Assembly (NCBI GenBank): GCA_012727425.1 | Contig: JAAYHQ010000018.1 | Coordinates: forward strand, 1-49,602 | DNA from: Bacillota bacterium | GTDB lineage: Bacteria; Bacillota; UBA4882; UBA10575 | Direction: 5' to 3' | Length of the DNA: 49,602 nucleotides | In this document: one piece after another, positions 15,756-23,742 of the stretch | Layout of the letters: the number at the start of each line of letters is the position of its first letter | How positions within the stretch are numbered: position 1 is the first letter of the stretch | The notes under the pieces: generated by a model | Seen by the model: only the letters and a program-made list of their open reading frames with translations | The model's database searches: none | Told to the model about the DNA's origin: nothing | Translations under genes and position numbers: made by a program

Positions 15756-16904
15756 ATGAAGCGGAAAATAGTCCTTCTTCTTGTCCTGATTTTGCTGGGT
15801 TGGCCGGGCATACCCGCCTTCTCCGGCGAAGCTGATGAAAGCGCTTGGGCGACAATTCGTATAACGGACCCCTCCGGACGGGTGTTTGTGGAGATCAGGC
15901 CGGAGATTGAACTGTTGGCCGGGGTTTTAAGTCAGACGTCTTGGATGGAGCGGGCCGGGCCTTCCGGTTCCGGGAACCGGTACTTCCGGGAGTTGAAGGC
16001 TTTTTTCACCCCCTATAAGGCTCATGAAGCCGTCGTCTTAGCGGAAAAACTTATGAAATTGGGCTTTACTTATGATGCCCCGCCCAATTTCATCCTTAGC
16101 TTGGGGCCGTTACCGGATATGGCACCGGTTAACGGTTATAGCCGGTATCTGCAGCGAAGAGCGGGGGGGAGAAGAAATTTGGAAAACTTCCGCCAAGCGT
16201 TGGTTGAACTGGCTATGGAGTCGGATTTCCTCCGTTTCTACCAGGCTCAGAAGTCGTATTTGGAGGAGTTGTTAATCTCAAGTACGGCGGGGTTTGACGG
16301 CTATAAGATCCTCGCCTGGCTCCAGGACTTTTTTGGGGCGGAGGGGGATGAATATCATCTGGTTTTGGCCCCGGCCTTCTTCCCCGCCGGCGGTTACGGG
16401 GCCACCATTGAAACCAAAGACGGCAAGGTCCTTGTTTATCAGGTGATCAGGGAATTTGGGCGCAGCGAAGAGGTTCCTGAATTTGGTAACGTTTACAACC
16501 TGGAAAGCTTGAGTTTACATGAATGGGGCCATTCCTTTGTCAACCCGGCTTTGGGAAAATACAACCGCCAGGTAAAAGCATTAAAGAGACTTTTTGTGCC
16601 GGTGAGGAAACCGATGGAACAAATGGCTTACGGCGATGTGGAGACCTTCTTCAACGAGCAAGTGTTAAGGGCCGCCGTGTTGCTGGGGACCAAGGATCTA
16701 TACGGGGAATCGGCATACGTGCACGGGCTTGAAGAGGAAAGGGAACTTGGCTTCTACTTGACCGACTTTACTGTGGAGCAGTTGGAATACTACCGGGCCA
16801 ACAGGGATAAATATCCGGATTTTGTCCAATTTGTCCCTTATCTGCTGGACCAGTACAAACAGCATCAAGAAGAACTACTCCGCTTGGTGGAGAAGGCCAA
16901 GTGA
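15756..16904 (+). CDS. Secreted DUF4932 protein with HEWGH metalloprotease motif
   Basis: A 382-residue exported protein. The signal peptide (MKRKIVLLLVLILLG, cleavage near AFSGEA) is followed by a region typical of DUF4932: an early SxRxYFRELKAFF-like stretch (NRYFRELKAFFTPYK) and a middle part with LAPAFFPAGGYGA. The zinc motif is His255-Glu256-x-x-His259 in SLHEWGHSFVNP, and Glu residues in the helix around DVETFFNEQVLRA are plausible third ligands. The layout (zincin-like, secreted, N-terminal prodomain-like half) suggests an extracellular metallopeptidase, but I know of no proven substrate for this family. The start is supported by AAGGGGGG before ATG 15756. Single gene, convergent with the alcohol dehydrogenase. 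Confidence 0.8.
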   Translation: MKRKIVLLLVLILLGWPGIPAFSGEADESAWATIRITDPSGRVFVEIRPEIELLAGVLSQTSWMERAGPSGSGNRYFRELKAFFTPYKAHEAVVLAEKLMKLGFTYDAPPNFILSLGPLPDMAPVNGYSRYLQRRAGGRRNLENFRQALVELAMESDFLRFYQAQKSYLEELLISSTAGFDGYKILAWLQDFFGAEGDEYHLVLAPAFFPAGGYGATIETKDGKVLVYQVIREFGRSEEVPEFGNVYNLESLSLHEWGHSFVNPALGKYNRQVKALKRLFVPVRKPMEQMAYGDVETFFNEQVLRAAVLLGTKDLYGESAYVHGLEEERELGFYLTDFTVEQLEYYRANRDKYPDFVQFVPYLLDQYKQHQEELLRLVEKAK

Positions 16905-16934
16905 GCTGAGTGCAGAGCGGTGCAATTTCAACCG

Positions 16935-18323
16935 TTAAAGGGGCGGTTTTGTCCAGGCTTTTTGGAGAGCCGCCCGGAGTTCGTCTCTGGTCGCCCGGCG
17001 TTTCGGGATGCCGAAGGAGGCGCCTAAGGCGTGCTCTTGCTCGGCAATCCAGTCCAGATCGGTGGGGTGCAGACCGGCTTGTTGTAGGGAAGGAGCCAGA
17101 TTAATCCGGGAAAACAAAGCAGAGACGGTTTGGTCCAACCAAGTTAAAAATCTACCGGGTTCTGAGTTGGCCGGAGCTTCTTCCTCGAAATGAAGGGTAA
17201 TTGTCTTGTCGCGAGTTGCCTTGGTGAGGGCTTCCGCCACACGGGCCAACCGCCGGGCGGTTACCGGATCATGCTCCGCTTGGGTGGTCAGTCCAGGGAC
17301 CAGCATGATCCCCACCATGTGGCCGTGGGCCAGACCATATTTCATGCAGAAATGGACCAAGGCATGGGGCAGGCCTAAACCCGCATGGGCGAAGGCGATC
17401 CCCATCAGAAGACTGCCCCAACTTAGGGCATCACGGATCTCCGGACGGACTGGCGGTTTGGGGTCATTTGCCACAAGTGTTCCCGTTCCGGCACTGTCCC
17501 GTTCTCTGTACGCACCCGCTTCTGGCGGGTTTTTTTGTTCTGGGCTTAACCCACGCATCCCCTGGACCAGGTTGAGAAAAGCGGCCAGGGCGAGGGCTTG
17601 TCCTTCCGGGGTCGCTTTTTCATGGGTGATGACCTCCAGTGCCTGTGCCACGGCATCGACCAGCGAAATGATGGTGTAAGTCAGGGGAAGGAAGTCGGTA
17701 AAGCTTGGGTCGGCAAAGATGATGGCGGGGGGAGGGATCTGTCGAATGCTCCGTTTTTCCTCGCCGAGCTCAATAACGGTATTGTTTGTACTCTCCGAAC
17801 CGGTCCCCGAGGTGGTTGGTACGGCAATCCATGGTAGAGCCAGATCGGGGTTGAGCTTCTTTTCCCCGGTTTGGAAAGGAGTGATCGCTGACCCGCCTTC
17901 CTGGCGGGCTAAACCAGCGATGGCCTTGCCGACATCAAGGGTCGTACCACCACCGATGACGATCAGATGATCGGCGCCGCTCTGCTCTAAAGCGGCGATC
18001 CCGCCCCGGATCGCCTGGTGGTCGGCATGGCCTTGTACTTGGTAAAGGCGGGTAACGGTTGCTGTTTGCGCGTGGCCGGAGAGGATCTCTTGAATCAACG
18101 GCGTTTTGGAGCTTGAGCGGCCGACGACAAAGAGCGCACGGGAAGCTAATTTTTCAATCGTCTTGGCCAGATGGTTCCGGCCCACGCCGCGCCCGAAAAA
18201 GATCTGCCGGGCGGCGTGGGGAAAGCAGGTCCGATCCAGGATGATTTGGGCTGAAGACGGATCAAGGGCACATAGGCCAGGGACATACCATAACCCATGT
18301 TGGTCCTGTTCGAGCTTTATCAT
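16935..18323 (-). CDS. Iron-containing alcohol dehydrogenase family protein
   Basis: NAD(P)-dependent dehydrogenase of the type III (iron-activated) family, acting on an alcohol or aldehyde that cannot be named from sequence. ATG 18323 lies a few nt after AGTAGGTGA; GTG 18332 overlaps that site. From this start the product is 462 residues against about 385 usual. The dinucleotide motif GGGTTLDVGKA is at 124-134 and the substrate/cofactor loop PTTSGTGSEST at 169-179. Metal-ligand candidates are Asp223, His320 and His333/His335. The position four after the Asp is Gln227 (DAVAQALE) where FucO-type enzymes have His. A Pro/Glu-rich insertion of about 35 residues (260-294) and a long C-terminal part account for the extra length. 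Monocistronic. Confidence 0.88.
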   Translation of the reverse strand: MIKLEQDQHGLWYVPGLCALDPSSAQIILDRTCFPHAARQIFFGRGVGRNHLAKTIEKLASRALFVVGRSSSKTPLIQEILSGHAQTATVTRLYQVQGHADHQAIRGGIAALEQSGADHLIVIGGGTTLDVGKAIAGLARQEGGSAITPFQTGEKKLNPDLALPWIAVPTTSGTGSESTNNTVIELGEEKRSIRQIPPPAIIFADPSFTDFLPLTYTIISLVDAVAQALEVITHEKATPEGQALALAAFLNLVQGMRGLSPEQKNPPEAGAYRERDSAGTGTLVANDPKPPVRPEIRDALSWGSLLMGIAFAHAGLGLPHALVHFCMKYGLAHGHMVGIMLVPGLTTQAEHDPVTARRLARVAEALTKATRDKTITLHFEEEAPANSEPGRFLTWLDQTVSALFSRINLAPSLQQAGLHPTDLDWIAEQEHALGASFGIPKRRATRDELRAALQKAWTKPPL

Positions 18324-18526
18324 TTTGTTCACCTACTAAACTCAGAATTTATTCCATCATACTACTAAAACGCCGGAGAAGGCAAGCGGGGAAGAAGAGT
18401 TGGGTGAAAAGGAAAAAACTAACTTATGAAGAATATTTATATTAAAATTAAATTAAAAAAGTTGGTGAAAAGTAGTGTCAAGAGAGAAGATTACCAACGT
18501 TCACGGAACAGCCGTATTGGCAGCGA

Positions 18527-18898
18527 ATGTTCACGCAATTGACGGCACAAAAACCACTCAACGAGCACAGGAGGAGTTTGCAGGCGGAGTTTAAACGCCT
18601 CCGGGCGGCCGAGGAGAAGGTGCCGGAGGAAGAAAAGATCCAGTTCTGGGTGGAACAGTTTCCTTTTACCATTGAATATCTTTGTTTACAGTTGGTCCAG
18701 ACCGGTGAGCAAGAGCTTCAGGAAGAAGCCCTCCGTTTTTACCTGAAATATGCGGAAACCATGCGTGGTCTTTCGGAGTTTCAGGCGGTCCATCTTCGTG
18801 TCTTTTTTCTCCAGTTGGTCCGTCTGTTGCCCGAAGCGGAGCAGGAAGTGTGGCTACACGGACTGGACCGGGTCTGGGAAGGCTTTTTCTTAGAATAA
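18527..18898 (+). CDS. Small helical protein of unknown function
   Basis: A 123-residue soluble protein, predicted almost wholly alpha-helical and acidic. Visible segments are a charged first helix (RRSLQAEFKRLRAAEEK), then QFWVEQFPFTIEYLCLQLV, EEALRFYLKYAETM, and a C-terminal LVRLLPEAEQEVWLHGL. No catalytic or binding motif is seen, and I do not recognise the family. The ATG has only a weak ribosome site; the frame is open upstream to 18476 but offers no better start. It lies just ahead of the ABC-F promoter and is transcribed in the same direction, with its stop 8 nt before the -35 box, so it is likely a separate unit. Confidence 0.6.
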   Translation: MFTQLTAQKPLNEHRRSLQAEFKRLRAAEEKVPEEEKIQFWVEQFPFTIEYLCLQLVQTGEQELQEEALRFYLKYAETMRGLSEFQAVHLRVFFLQLVRLLPEAEQEVWLHGLDRVWEGFFLE

Positions 18899-18905
18899 GG
18901 GGCGA

Positions 18906-18934
18906 TTGACATCGCGGGAAGGGCTCTATATAAT
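18906..18934 (+). promoter_or_regulatory. Perfect consensus promoter of the ABC-F attenuator leader
   Basis: TTGACA (18906-18911), exactly 17 nt, TATAAT (18929-18934). Both hexamers are perfect. Transcription would begin near 18941, about 307 nt upstream of the ABC-F start, so regulation is expected after initiation. Confidence 0.85.
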
Positions 18935-18940
18935 TAAATA

Positions 18941-19247
18941 TGATGATGTAGTAGAATACTTTGAGAAAGGGTAAGGGCTTAGTAGCTAATGTTCAACTAA
19001 TCCACTCTCATGAAAGTTTATAGAAGCTCGAAGTCATTACCGTTGGTGGTGGCTTCTTTAATCGTGTTTCTCTTATACTACGACGAGTGGATAGTGGATC
19101 ATAGCTGCTGAACGCCAAAGGAAAAAAAGGGGCATCCTTCTTTGTGTTGATTAGATCTTGGGATTTTTAAGCCCTTGGTTTTTAGGCACAGCCAGTTATC
19201 GGTAGGTAGATACCACTATCCTCTCCAAAGGTCAGGAGGGGTTTTTT
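18941..19247 (+). promoter_or_regulatory. Attenuator leader of the ABC-F gene with mutually exclusive pairings
   Basis: Three segments matter. A (19000-19007, ATCCACTC) pairs perfectly with B (19085-19092, GAGTGGAT). B extended (19085-19097, GAGTGGATAGTGG) pairs at 12 of 13 positions with C (19213-19225, CCACTATCCTCTC). C overlaps the left arm of the terminator (19220-19226). So A:B leaves the terminator free, while B:C destroys it. A micro-ORF (ATG 18989, codons Met-Phe-Asn, stop 18998-19000) ends on A, and a 33-residue ORF starts 3 nt after A. A ribosome paused at either site would cover A, free B, and favour the antiterminator. This matches the known logic of antibiotic-inducible ABC-F resistance genes; the details here are read from sequence only. 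Confidence 0.75.
19010..19111 (+). CDS. 33-residue candidate leader peptide of the ABC-F attenuator
   Basis: ATG 19010 to TGA 19109-19111. The peptide begins MKVYRSSKSLPLVVASLIVF and continues with a Leu/Tyr run and an acidic end (DEWIVDHSC), so it resembles a nascent-chain stalling peptide with a hydrophobic middle. Its 3' end covers pairing segment B, and its start is 3 nt after segment A. No good Shine-Dalgarno sequence precedes it, so initiation may be weak, or may depend on reinitiation after the Met-Phe-Asn micro-ORF that ends 9 nt upstream. Its existence as a protein is unproven. Confidence 0.45.
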   Translation: MKVYRSSKSLPLVVASLIVFLLYYDEWIVDHSC

Positions 19248-19253
19248 ATTTTA
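19220..19253 (+). terminator. Attenuator terminator whose 3' arm holds the ABC-F ribosome site
   Basis: Stem CCTCTCC (19220-19226) with GGAGGGG (19235-19241), loop AAAGGTCA, one G-T wobble, followed by TTTTTTATTTTA. The right arm AGGAGGGG is also the Shine-Dalgarno sequence of the ABC-F gene, so the same hairpin can stop transcription and hide the ribosome site. Confidence 0.8.
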
Positions 19254-20900
19254 CTGTTAGAGTGTGGAAAGATCAAAAAGTCTTTCGGCGACCGGTTGGT
19301 ACTTGACTTGGAGAGTTTGCAGATCTATTCTGGCGACCGGATTGGTGTGGTGGGGGCAAACGGAGCTGGGAAAACCACCCTGCTGAACATTTTGTGCCAA
19401 AGGCTAAAACCGGATACGGGGTGGGTTAAGCTTTATACCAATTGGGCCTACATCGCTCAGTTGGAACCGCCGGAGCAGAAAAGGATTAGCCCCGAGATGG
19501 CCGCCAAGTTCGGGGTGGCCATGGTTTGGGACGAAAAGATGAGCGGCGGGGAGAAAACCCGGTTTAAACTGGCGGCTAGTTTTGAGGCGGATTGTCCGTT
19601 GCTCTTTGCCGATGAGCCGACGAGCAATATCGACCTTGAAGGGATTGAGCTTTTGGAAAAGCGGCTGGCGGAGTACCAAGGGGCCTTTGTTATTGTCGCC
19701 CATGACCGGGGTTTTCTGGATCGACTTTGCAACAAAATTTTGGAGGTGGAGTACGGTAAAGTAAGGCTTTACTACGGCAATTATAGTGCCTATCGTGCGC
19801 AAAAAGCGGCGGAGAGAGCACGCGCCCAATTTGAATATGAGCGGTATATAGACGAGAAAAAGCGGCTTGAACGGGTAATCACTGAGCGCCGGCAAAAAGC
19901 CCGCGCGATCAAGAAAGCACCGAGCAGGATGGGCAATTCCGAGGCGCGCCTCCATAAGTTGGCCGGACAAAAGGCCAGGGCCTCCTTGGAGCGGGCCGCG
20001 AAAAATGTTGAGGCCCGTTTAAACCGCCTCACGGTGAAAGAGAAACCAAAAGAACAAGCCAGGATTAAGTTGGATGTTACTGCGACAAAGCCGATTCATA
20101 GTAAAGTTATTATTCAGGGTTATAACCTAAACAAAAGCTTTGGCGACCAGGTCATCTTGCAGGAGGCCGAATTTCAAATTGTGAATGGCGCCAAAGTTGC
20201 CTTAATTGGCCCCAATGGCTGTGGAAAAAGTACATTGCTCAAAATGATCATGCGCCAAGAGGTGGGGATTAAAATTGCCCCGGGCGCGGAGATCGGTTAC
20301 TTTAGCCAGGAGATGGATATTCTGGATGATGACGCCACCATTCTTGAGAATGTGCTGGCGGAGAGTGCCTATGATGAAACTTATGTGCGGACCTTCCTCG
20401 CCAGGCTGCTTTTTAAGGGAGAAGAAGTCTTCAAGCCCGTGCAGGTTTTAAGCGGCGGTGAACGGGTCAAGGTCGCTTTGGCCAAGATCCTTTTAAAAAA
20501 GGCGAATATGCTGATCTTGGATGAACCCACTAATTATCTGGACCTCAATGCGCTTGAAGTCCTGGAAGAAGCCCTGCAGAGTTGCAGTCAGACTTTGCTA
20601 TTTGTTACCCACGACCGCCGGTTGATCAGTGCAGTTGCCGATCGTATAATGACCATCGAAAAGCGAAAAATCAAAATGTTTGCCGGAAATTACCGGGAAT
20701 ATTTGGCCCAAAACGACTGTGGAGTAAACAAAGAATTAGAGGAGATTAAAAAACAAATTTTTGTCTTGGAAAATCGCTTATCAGAGTTGATTGGGCGTTT
20801 ATCGTCGCCGGCGAAGAACGATGATCCCGAGGCCCTTGATCAAGAATACCACGCGGTGCTGGCCGAATTGAAAAGACTAAAGGTAAAGCTGGGGTCGTAA
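19248..20900 (+). CDS. ABC-F ribosomal protection protein (antibiotic resistance type)
   Basis: Soluble twin-ATPase of the ABC-F family that binds the ribosomal E site and dislodges peptidyl-transferase-centre antibiotics (lincosamides, pleuromutilins, streptogramin A, phenicols in related Vga/Lsa/VmlR/CplR proteins). First ATPase: Walker A GANGAGKTTLL, signature MSGGEKTRF, Walker B LLFADEPTSN. Second: GPNGCGKSTLL, LSGGERVKVALAK, LILDEPTNYLD. Between them is the charged linker that reaches the drug site, with the resistance-type run RMGNSEARLHK. A C-terminal coiled coil follows. The frame contains LLLECGKIKKSFGDR upstream of the first ordinary start (TTG 19296); this matches family N-termini, and the codon in the right place, 6 nt after AGGAGGGG, is ATT 19248. 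An AUU start is therefore proposed, giving 550 residues. The drug spectrum cannot be read from sequence. Confidence 0.9.
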   Translation: MLLLECGKIKKSFGDRLVLDLESLQIYSGDRIGVVGANGAGKTTLLNILCQRLKPDTGWVKLYTNWAYIAQLEPPEQKRISPEMAAKFGVAMVWDEKMSGGEKTRFKLAASFEADCPLLFADEPTSNIDLEGIELLEKRLAEYQGAFVIVAHDRGFLDRLCNKILEVEYGKVRLYYGNYSAYRAQKAAERARAQFEYERYIDEKKRLERVITERRQKARAIKKAPSRMGNSEARLHKLAGQKARASLERAAKNVEARLNRLTVKEKPKEQARIKLDVTATKPIHSKVIIQGYNLNKSFGDQVILQEAEFQIVNGAKVALIGPNGCGKSTLLKMIMRQEVGIKIAPGAEIGYFSQEMDILDDDATILENVLAESAYDETYVRTFLARLLFKGEEVFKPVQVLSGGERVKVALAKILLKKANMLILDEPTNYLDLNALEVLEEALQSCSQTLLFVTHDRRLISAVADRIMTIEKRKIKMFAGNYREYLAQNDCGVNKELEEIKKQIFVLENRLSELIGRLSSPAKNDDPEALDQEYHAVLAELKRLKVKLGS

Positions 20901-21145
20901 ACCACACCATCAGACGTAGTGCTCGAAGTTCAAAACAGTCCATTATCAGCCCTTGAGTCTTCTTTCCTGCCATAAGTCTTTATCAATGTACCTATAACTA
21001 CCTGTGTAATCAGGTCTATGTTAAATAGAGATCACTGCAGCGGTTGTGTTATAATAAGGACAAATCTTAAATAATATGTGTCTATTTACAAGGCCGCTGT
21101 ACCGGCGACTACGGTGGCGGCAACGGCGGAATGGATGAGTGATTA

Positions 21146-22843
21146 ATGGATAAAAAACCGGCCAGCCTCTTTAAACAGCACTTAGAAGAACAGGCGCTGA
21201 AACGGATCATTCTTTTGGTGATCGTTGGATGTCTTTTGTTCTGTATCCCTATCTTCTGGTTGAACAATTTAGTTCAAAATCTTAGCATCGAAGAGCATCT
21301 TGATTTTTTAAATTGCCGCTTTGACCAGATCTACGCCGATGTCACTGCTTATCTGGAAAATCGCGAAAACCAAGAACTGTTTATGCGCCGGCTCACCGGT
21401 GTTTCGAACGGGAAAGAAGTGCAGTATTCGGTAAACAAGTATAACTACGCCAGTCCGGTACGGCTTCATATCATCTTAATGGACCGGCAACGGAAGATCA
21501 TCTATACCAGCTTTAGTGAAACAGCACTGAATTTACACCGTATTGAATTTAATAAAATCGTGGCCGACAACGCTTTAAAGGCGGAGGCGCCGATTTATAG
21601 TACGGTCTATTATTTTTCCGGAGACCGCTCCGAGTGTGTCTATGCTAAACCCCTTTACCAGAAGGGAGAGCTGATCGGGTTTGTCACGGTTTATTTGAAT
21701 GGGAACGACTGGGGAAGTCTTTTCTCCGAATATCAGTATGACTGCATTATTACCAACTTGGACGGGTCGATTATCTACTATACAAAAAACGTCTTCCTCC
21801 CCGAACGGAACACCAACAAATATAAGATGGACCCCGCGCGACGCTTCCTTACAGTCCAAGGTAACCGGTACCGACTTGGGACCCGTATCCTGGCCGATAA
21901 AGATGTCATTTTTTATTCTCTGGTTTACTCCCCGCGAAACTCCCTCTACATTATTATCGGTTTGCTCACCATTGTTCTGTTGGGTTACATTTGGCTGGCG
22001 ATGTTCAGGAAGTTGTCGCAGATGATGGCCGAAAAGAATGCACAATCCGTCGATGCGCTGGTGAGAGAGATCCGCATTCTCCGGTATGAGGACAATAAGC
22101 ATGTCATTCAGCTTCAGACCGGCGATGAGTTTGAAGAGATTGCGACCCAGATTAATAAAATGGTGAAAAGCATCAATGATCTGAACAAGCGGAATACCGA
22201 TCTGATTCAACTAAATAGCATGATTGAAATGCGCAATTTACAGATGCAGATCAATCCCCATTTCATTTACAATACGCTGGACAATATCAAGTACCTAATC
22301 CTTGAGGAACCGAGAAAAGCCATGTATCTGTTGGAAAGGTTTACCCACATTCTCCGCTACAGTATTAACAACACTAAAGAGGATGTGGCTCTGGCCGAGG
22401 ATATGGGCTATATTGAAGACTATCTCTTAATCCAAAAAACAAGATTCGGCGACCGGTTCAAGGTGAAGATCGAAATTGCCCCCGAGTGTCACCGGTGTAA
22501 AATCCCGAAACTTCTATTGCAGCCTTTGCTTGAAAACAGTATTAAGTACGGATTTCAAAAAAAAATGGAGCTCGCGATTGAAATTAAGGGTTGGCTTGCC
22601 GATGGATATCTGTATTTACAAGTGAAAGACGACGGTCCGGGGGTTGCTCCGGAAAAGTTGGCCGTTTTGCGCCGGATGATTGTTTCCGAAGAGATTAGGA
22701 CAGAACACAACGGTTTACAGAACATTTCCCGCCGGCTGATCTTGAAATATGGGGATGAGTGTGGACTTTTTCTCGATAGCGAAGAGGGGAAATCCTTTAC
22801 GGTGACGGCAAAGCTTCGGTGTGGGGGGAGAAAAGATGTATAG
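21146..22843 (+). CDS. YesM-type sensor histidine kinase
   Basis: Membrane sensor kinase of 565 residues. One helix (about 20-42) and another (about 270-292, LYIIIGLLTIVLLGYIWLAMF trimmed) flank an extracytoplasmic Cache-like sensing domain of about 225 residues rich in Tyr and Asn. A HAMP segment with EIATQINKMVKS follows. The kinase core is the LytS/YesM type (His_kinase plus HATPase): phospho-acceptor His372 in QINPHFIYNTLDN, N-box LLQPLLENSIKYGF, G-box DDGPGV and EHNGLQNISRRL. It overlaps the response-regulator gene by a few nt and lies upstream of an ABC importer, so it probably senses that importer's substrate. Its start follows a weak GGATGAGTGA site. Confidence 0.92.
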   Translation: MDKKPASLFKQHLEEQALKRIILLVIVGCLLFCIPIFWLNNLVQNLSIEEHLDFLNCRFDQIYADVTAYLENRENQELFMRRLTGVSNGKEVQYSVNKYNYASPVRLHIILMDRQRKIIYTSFSETALNLHRIEFNKIVADNALKAEAPIYSTVYYFSGDRSECVYAKPLYQKGELIGFVTVYLNGNDWGSLFSEYQYDCIITNLDGSIIYYTKNVFLPERNTNKYKMDPARRFLTVQGNRYRLGTRILADKDVIFYSLVYSPRNSLYIIIGLLTIVLLGYIWLAMFRKLSQMMAEKNAQSVDALVREIRILRYEDNKHVIQLQTGDEFEEIATQINKMVKSINDLNKRNTDLIQLNSMIEMRNLQMQINPHFIYNTLDNIKYLILEEPRKAMYLLERFTHILRYSINNTKEDVALAEDMGYIEDYLLIQKTRFGDRFKVKIEIAPECHRCKIPKLLLQPLLENSIKYGFQKKMELAIEIKGWLADGYLYLQVKDDGPGVAPEKLAVLRRMIVSEEIRTEHNGLQNISRRLILKYGDECGLFLDSEEGKSFTVTAKLRCGGRKDV

Positions 22844-23615
22844 GGTGGTGTTGGTAGAAGACGAGGATATTATCAGAAAAGGCATCCGCTATTCTGTGCC
22901 TTGGGAAGAGCATGGCTGTGTCGTGGTGGGGGAAGCCCGGAACGGGGTTGAGGGAAAGGAGCTAATTCAAACCCTGAATCCGGATATTGTCATTACCGAT
23001 ATCGAAATGCCGGTCATGAACGGGCTAGAGATGATCTTGGCCACAAAATGCCAGTATGATTACGTGGCCATCCTTTTAACCGGCTACCCCGAATTTGAAT
23101 ACGCGCGGGAAGCCATTCGCATCGGGGTCTCCGATTATATACTGAAACCGCTGAATCAGGAAGAAATCCTCGAGGCGCTGGACCGGGCGGCCCTGGAATG
23201 CAGAAACATCCGTCTCTTACGGCAAGAAAATCAAAACCGAGCCGAACTAAGGAATCTTTCACTCCTGAGCAATTTAAAACTGGAAGAACCGAAAGACCCT
23301 TTGGTGATGGCGATTTTAGCCTTTATCGCCGACCACTATAGCCAGAAAATTACCCTTGCGGATCTTGCTGAGCATGTTCATTATTCCGAACGTTATATCA
23401 ATCAACGGTTTCAAAAAGCGTTGGGCACTACGGTGATTGAATACCTGAACCGGTACCGCATCCAGAAGGCCCTCGCCCTTCTCCAAGAGGATGAACCGCC
23501 CATTTCCGAAATAGGGTTCTTATGTGGCATCGGTGATTATAAATATTTCAATTATGTGTTCAAAAAGTATGTGGGCTGTTCCCCCAAAGAATATAGGTCA
23601 CTAATAAGTCACTAG
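22836..23615 (+). CDS. YesN-type response regulator with AraC DNA-binding domain
   Basis: A 259-residue cytoplasmic regulator partnered with the preceding kinase. The receiver domain (residues 1-120) starts MYRVVLVEDEDIIRKG; the phosphorylated residue is Asp55 in DIVITDIEMPVMNG, and the switch residues include Thr in LLTGYPEF and Lys in YILKPL. The C-terminal 100 residues are a double helix-turn-helix AraC domain (ITLADLAEHVHYSERYINQ; FLCGIGDYKYFNYVFKKYVG; CSPKEYRS). The long middle domain of classical YesN proteins is absent. ATG 22836 follows GGGGGGAG and overlaps the kinase gene by 8 nt. A terminator follows at once, so kinase and regulator form a two-gene transcript, and the ABC genes next door are the likely target. 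Confidence 0.93.
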   Translation: MYRVVLVEDEDIIRKGIRYSVPWEEHGCVVVGEARNGVEGKELIQTLNPDIVITDIEMPVMNGLEMILATKCQYDYVAILLTGYPEFEYAREAIRIGVSDYILKPLNQEEILEALDRAALECRNIRLLRQENQNRAELRNLSLLSNLKLEEPKDPLVMAILAFIADHYSQKITLADLAEHVHYSERYINQRFQKALGTTVIEYLNRYRIQKALALLQEDEPPISEIGFLCGIGDYKYFNYVFKKYVGCSPKEYRSLISH

Positions 23616-23624
23616 GTGGTTGAG

Positions 23625-23656
23625 ATACCGAACAAAGTGTTCGGTATTTTTTCTTT
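23625..23656 (+). terminator. Terminator after the two-component genes
   Basis: Perfect 9-bp stem (ATACCGAAC / GTTCGGTAT) with a 5-nt loop, followed by TTTTTTCTTTC, directly after the response regulator stop. It separates the two-component pair from the ABC importer transcript. Confidence 0.85.
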
Positions 23657-23742
23657 CTGTTCCGTAAATTAGGTGTTAATAATAGATGAAATTTTGTAGA
23701 ATATGGACACCAGATACTAATTCGCACAAAGGAGGAAGCAAA

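Noticed and set aside
19296-20900. TTG 19296 as start of the ABC-F protein
   Set aside because: It would remove conserved N-terminal residues (ECGKIKKSFGDR) that precede the first Walker A domain and has no ribosome site.
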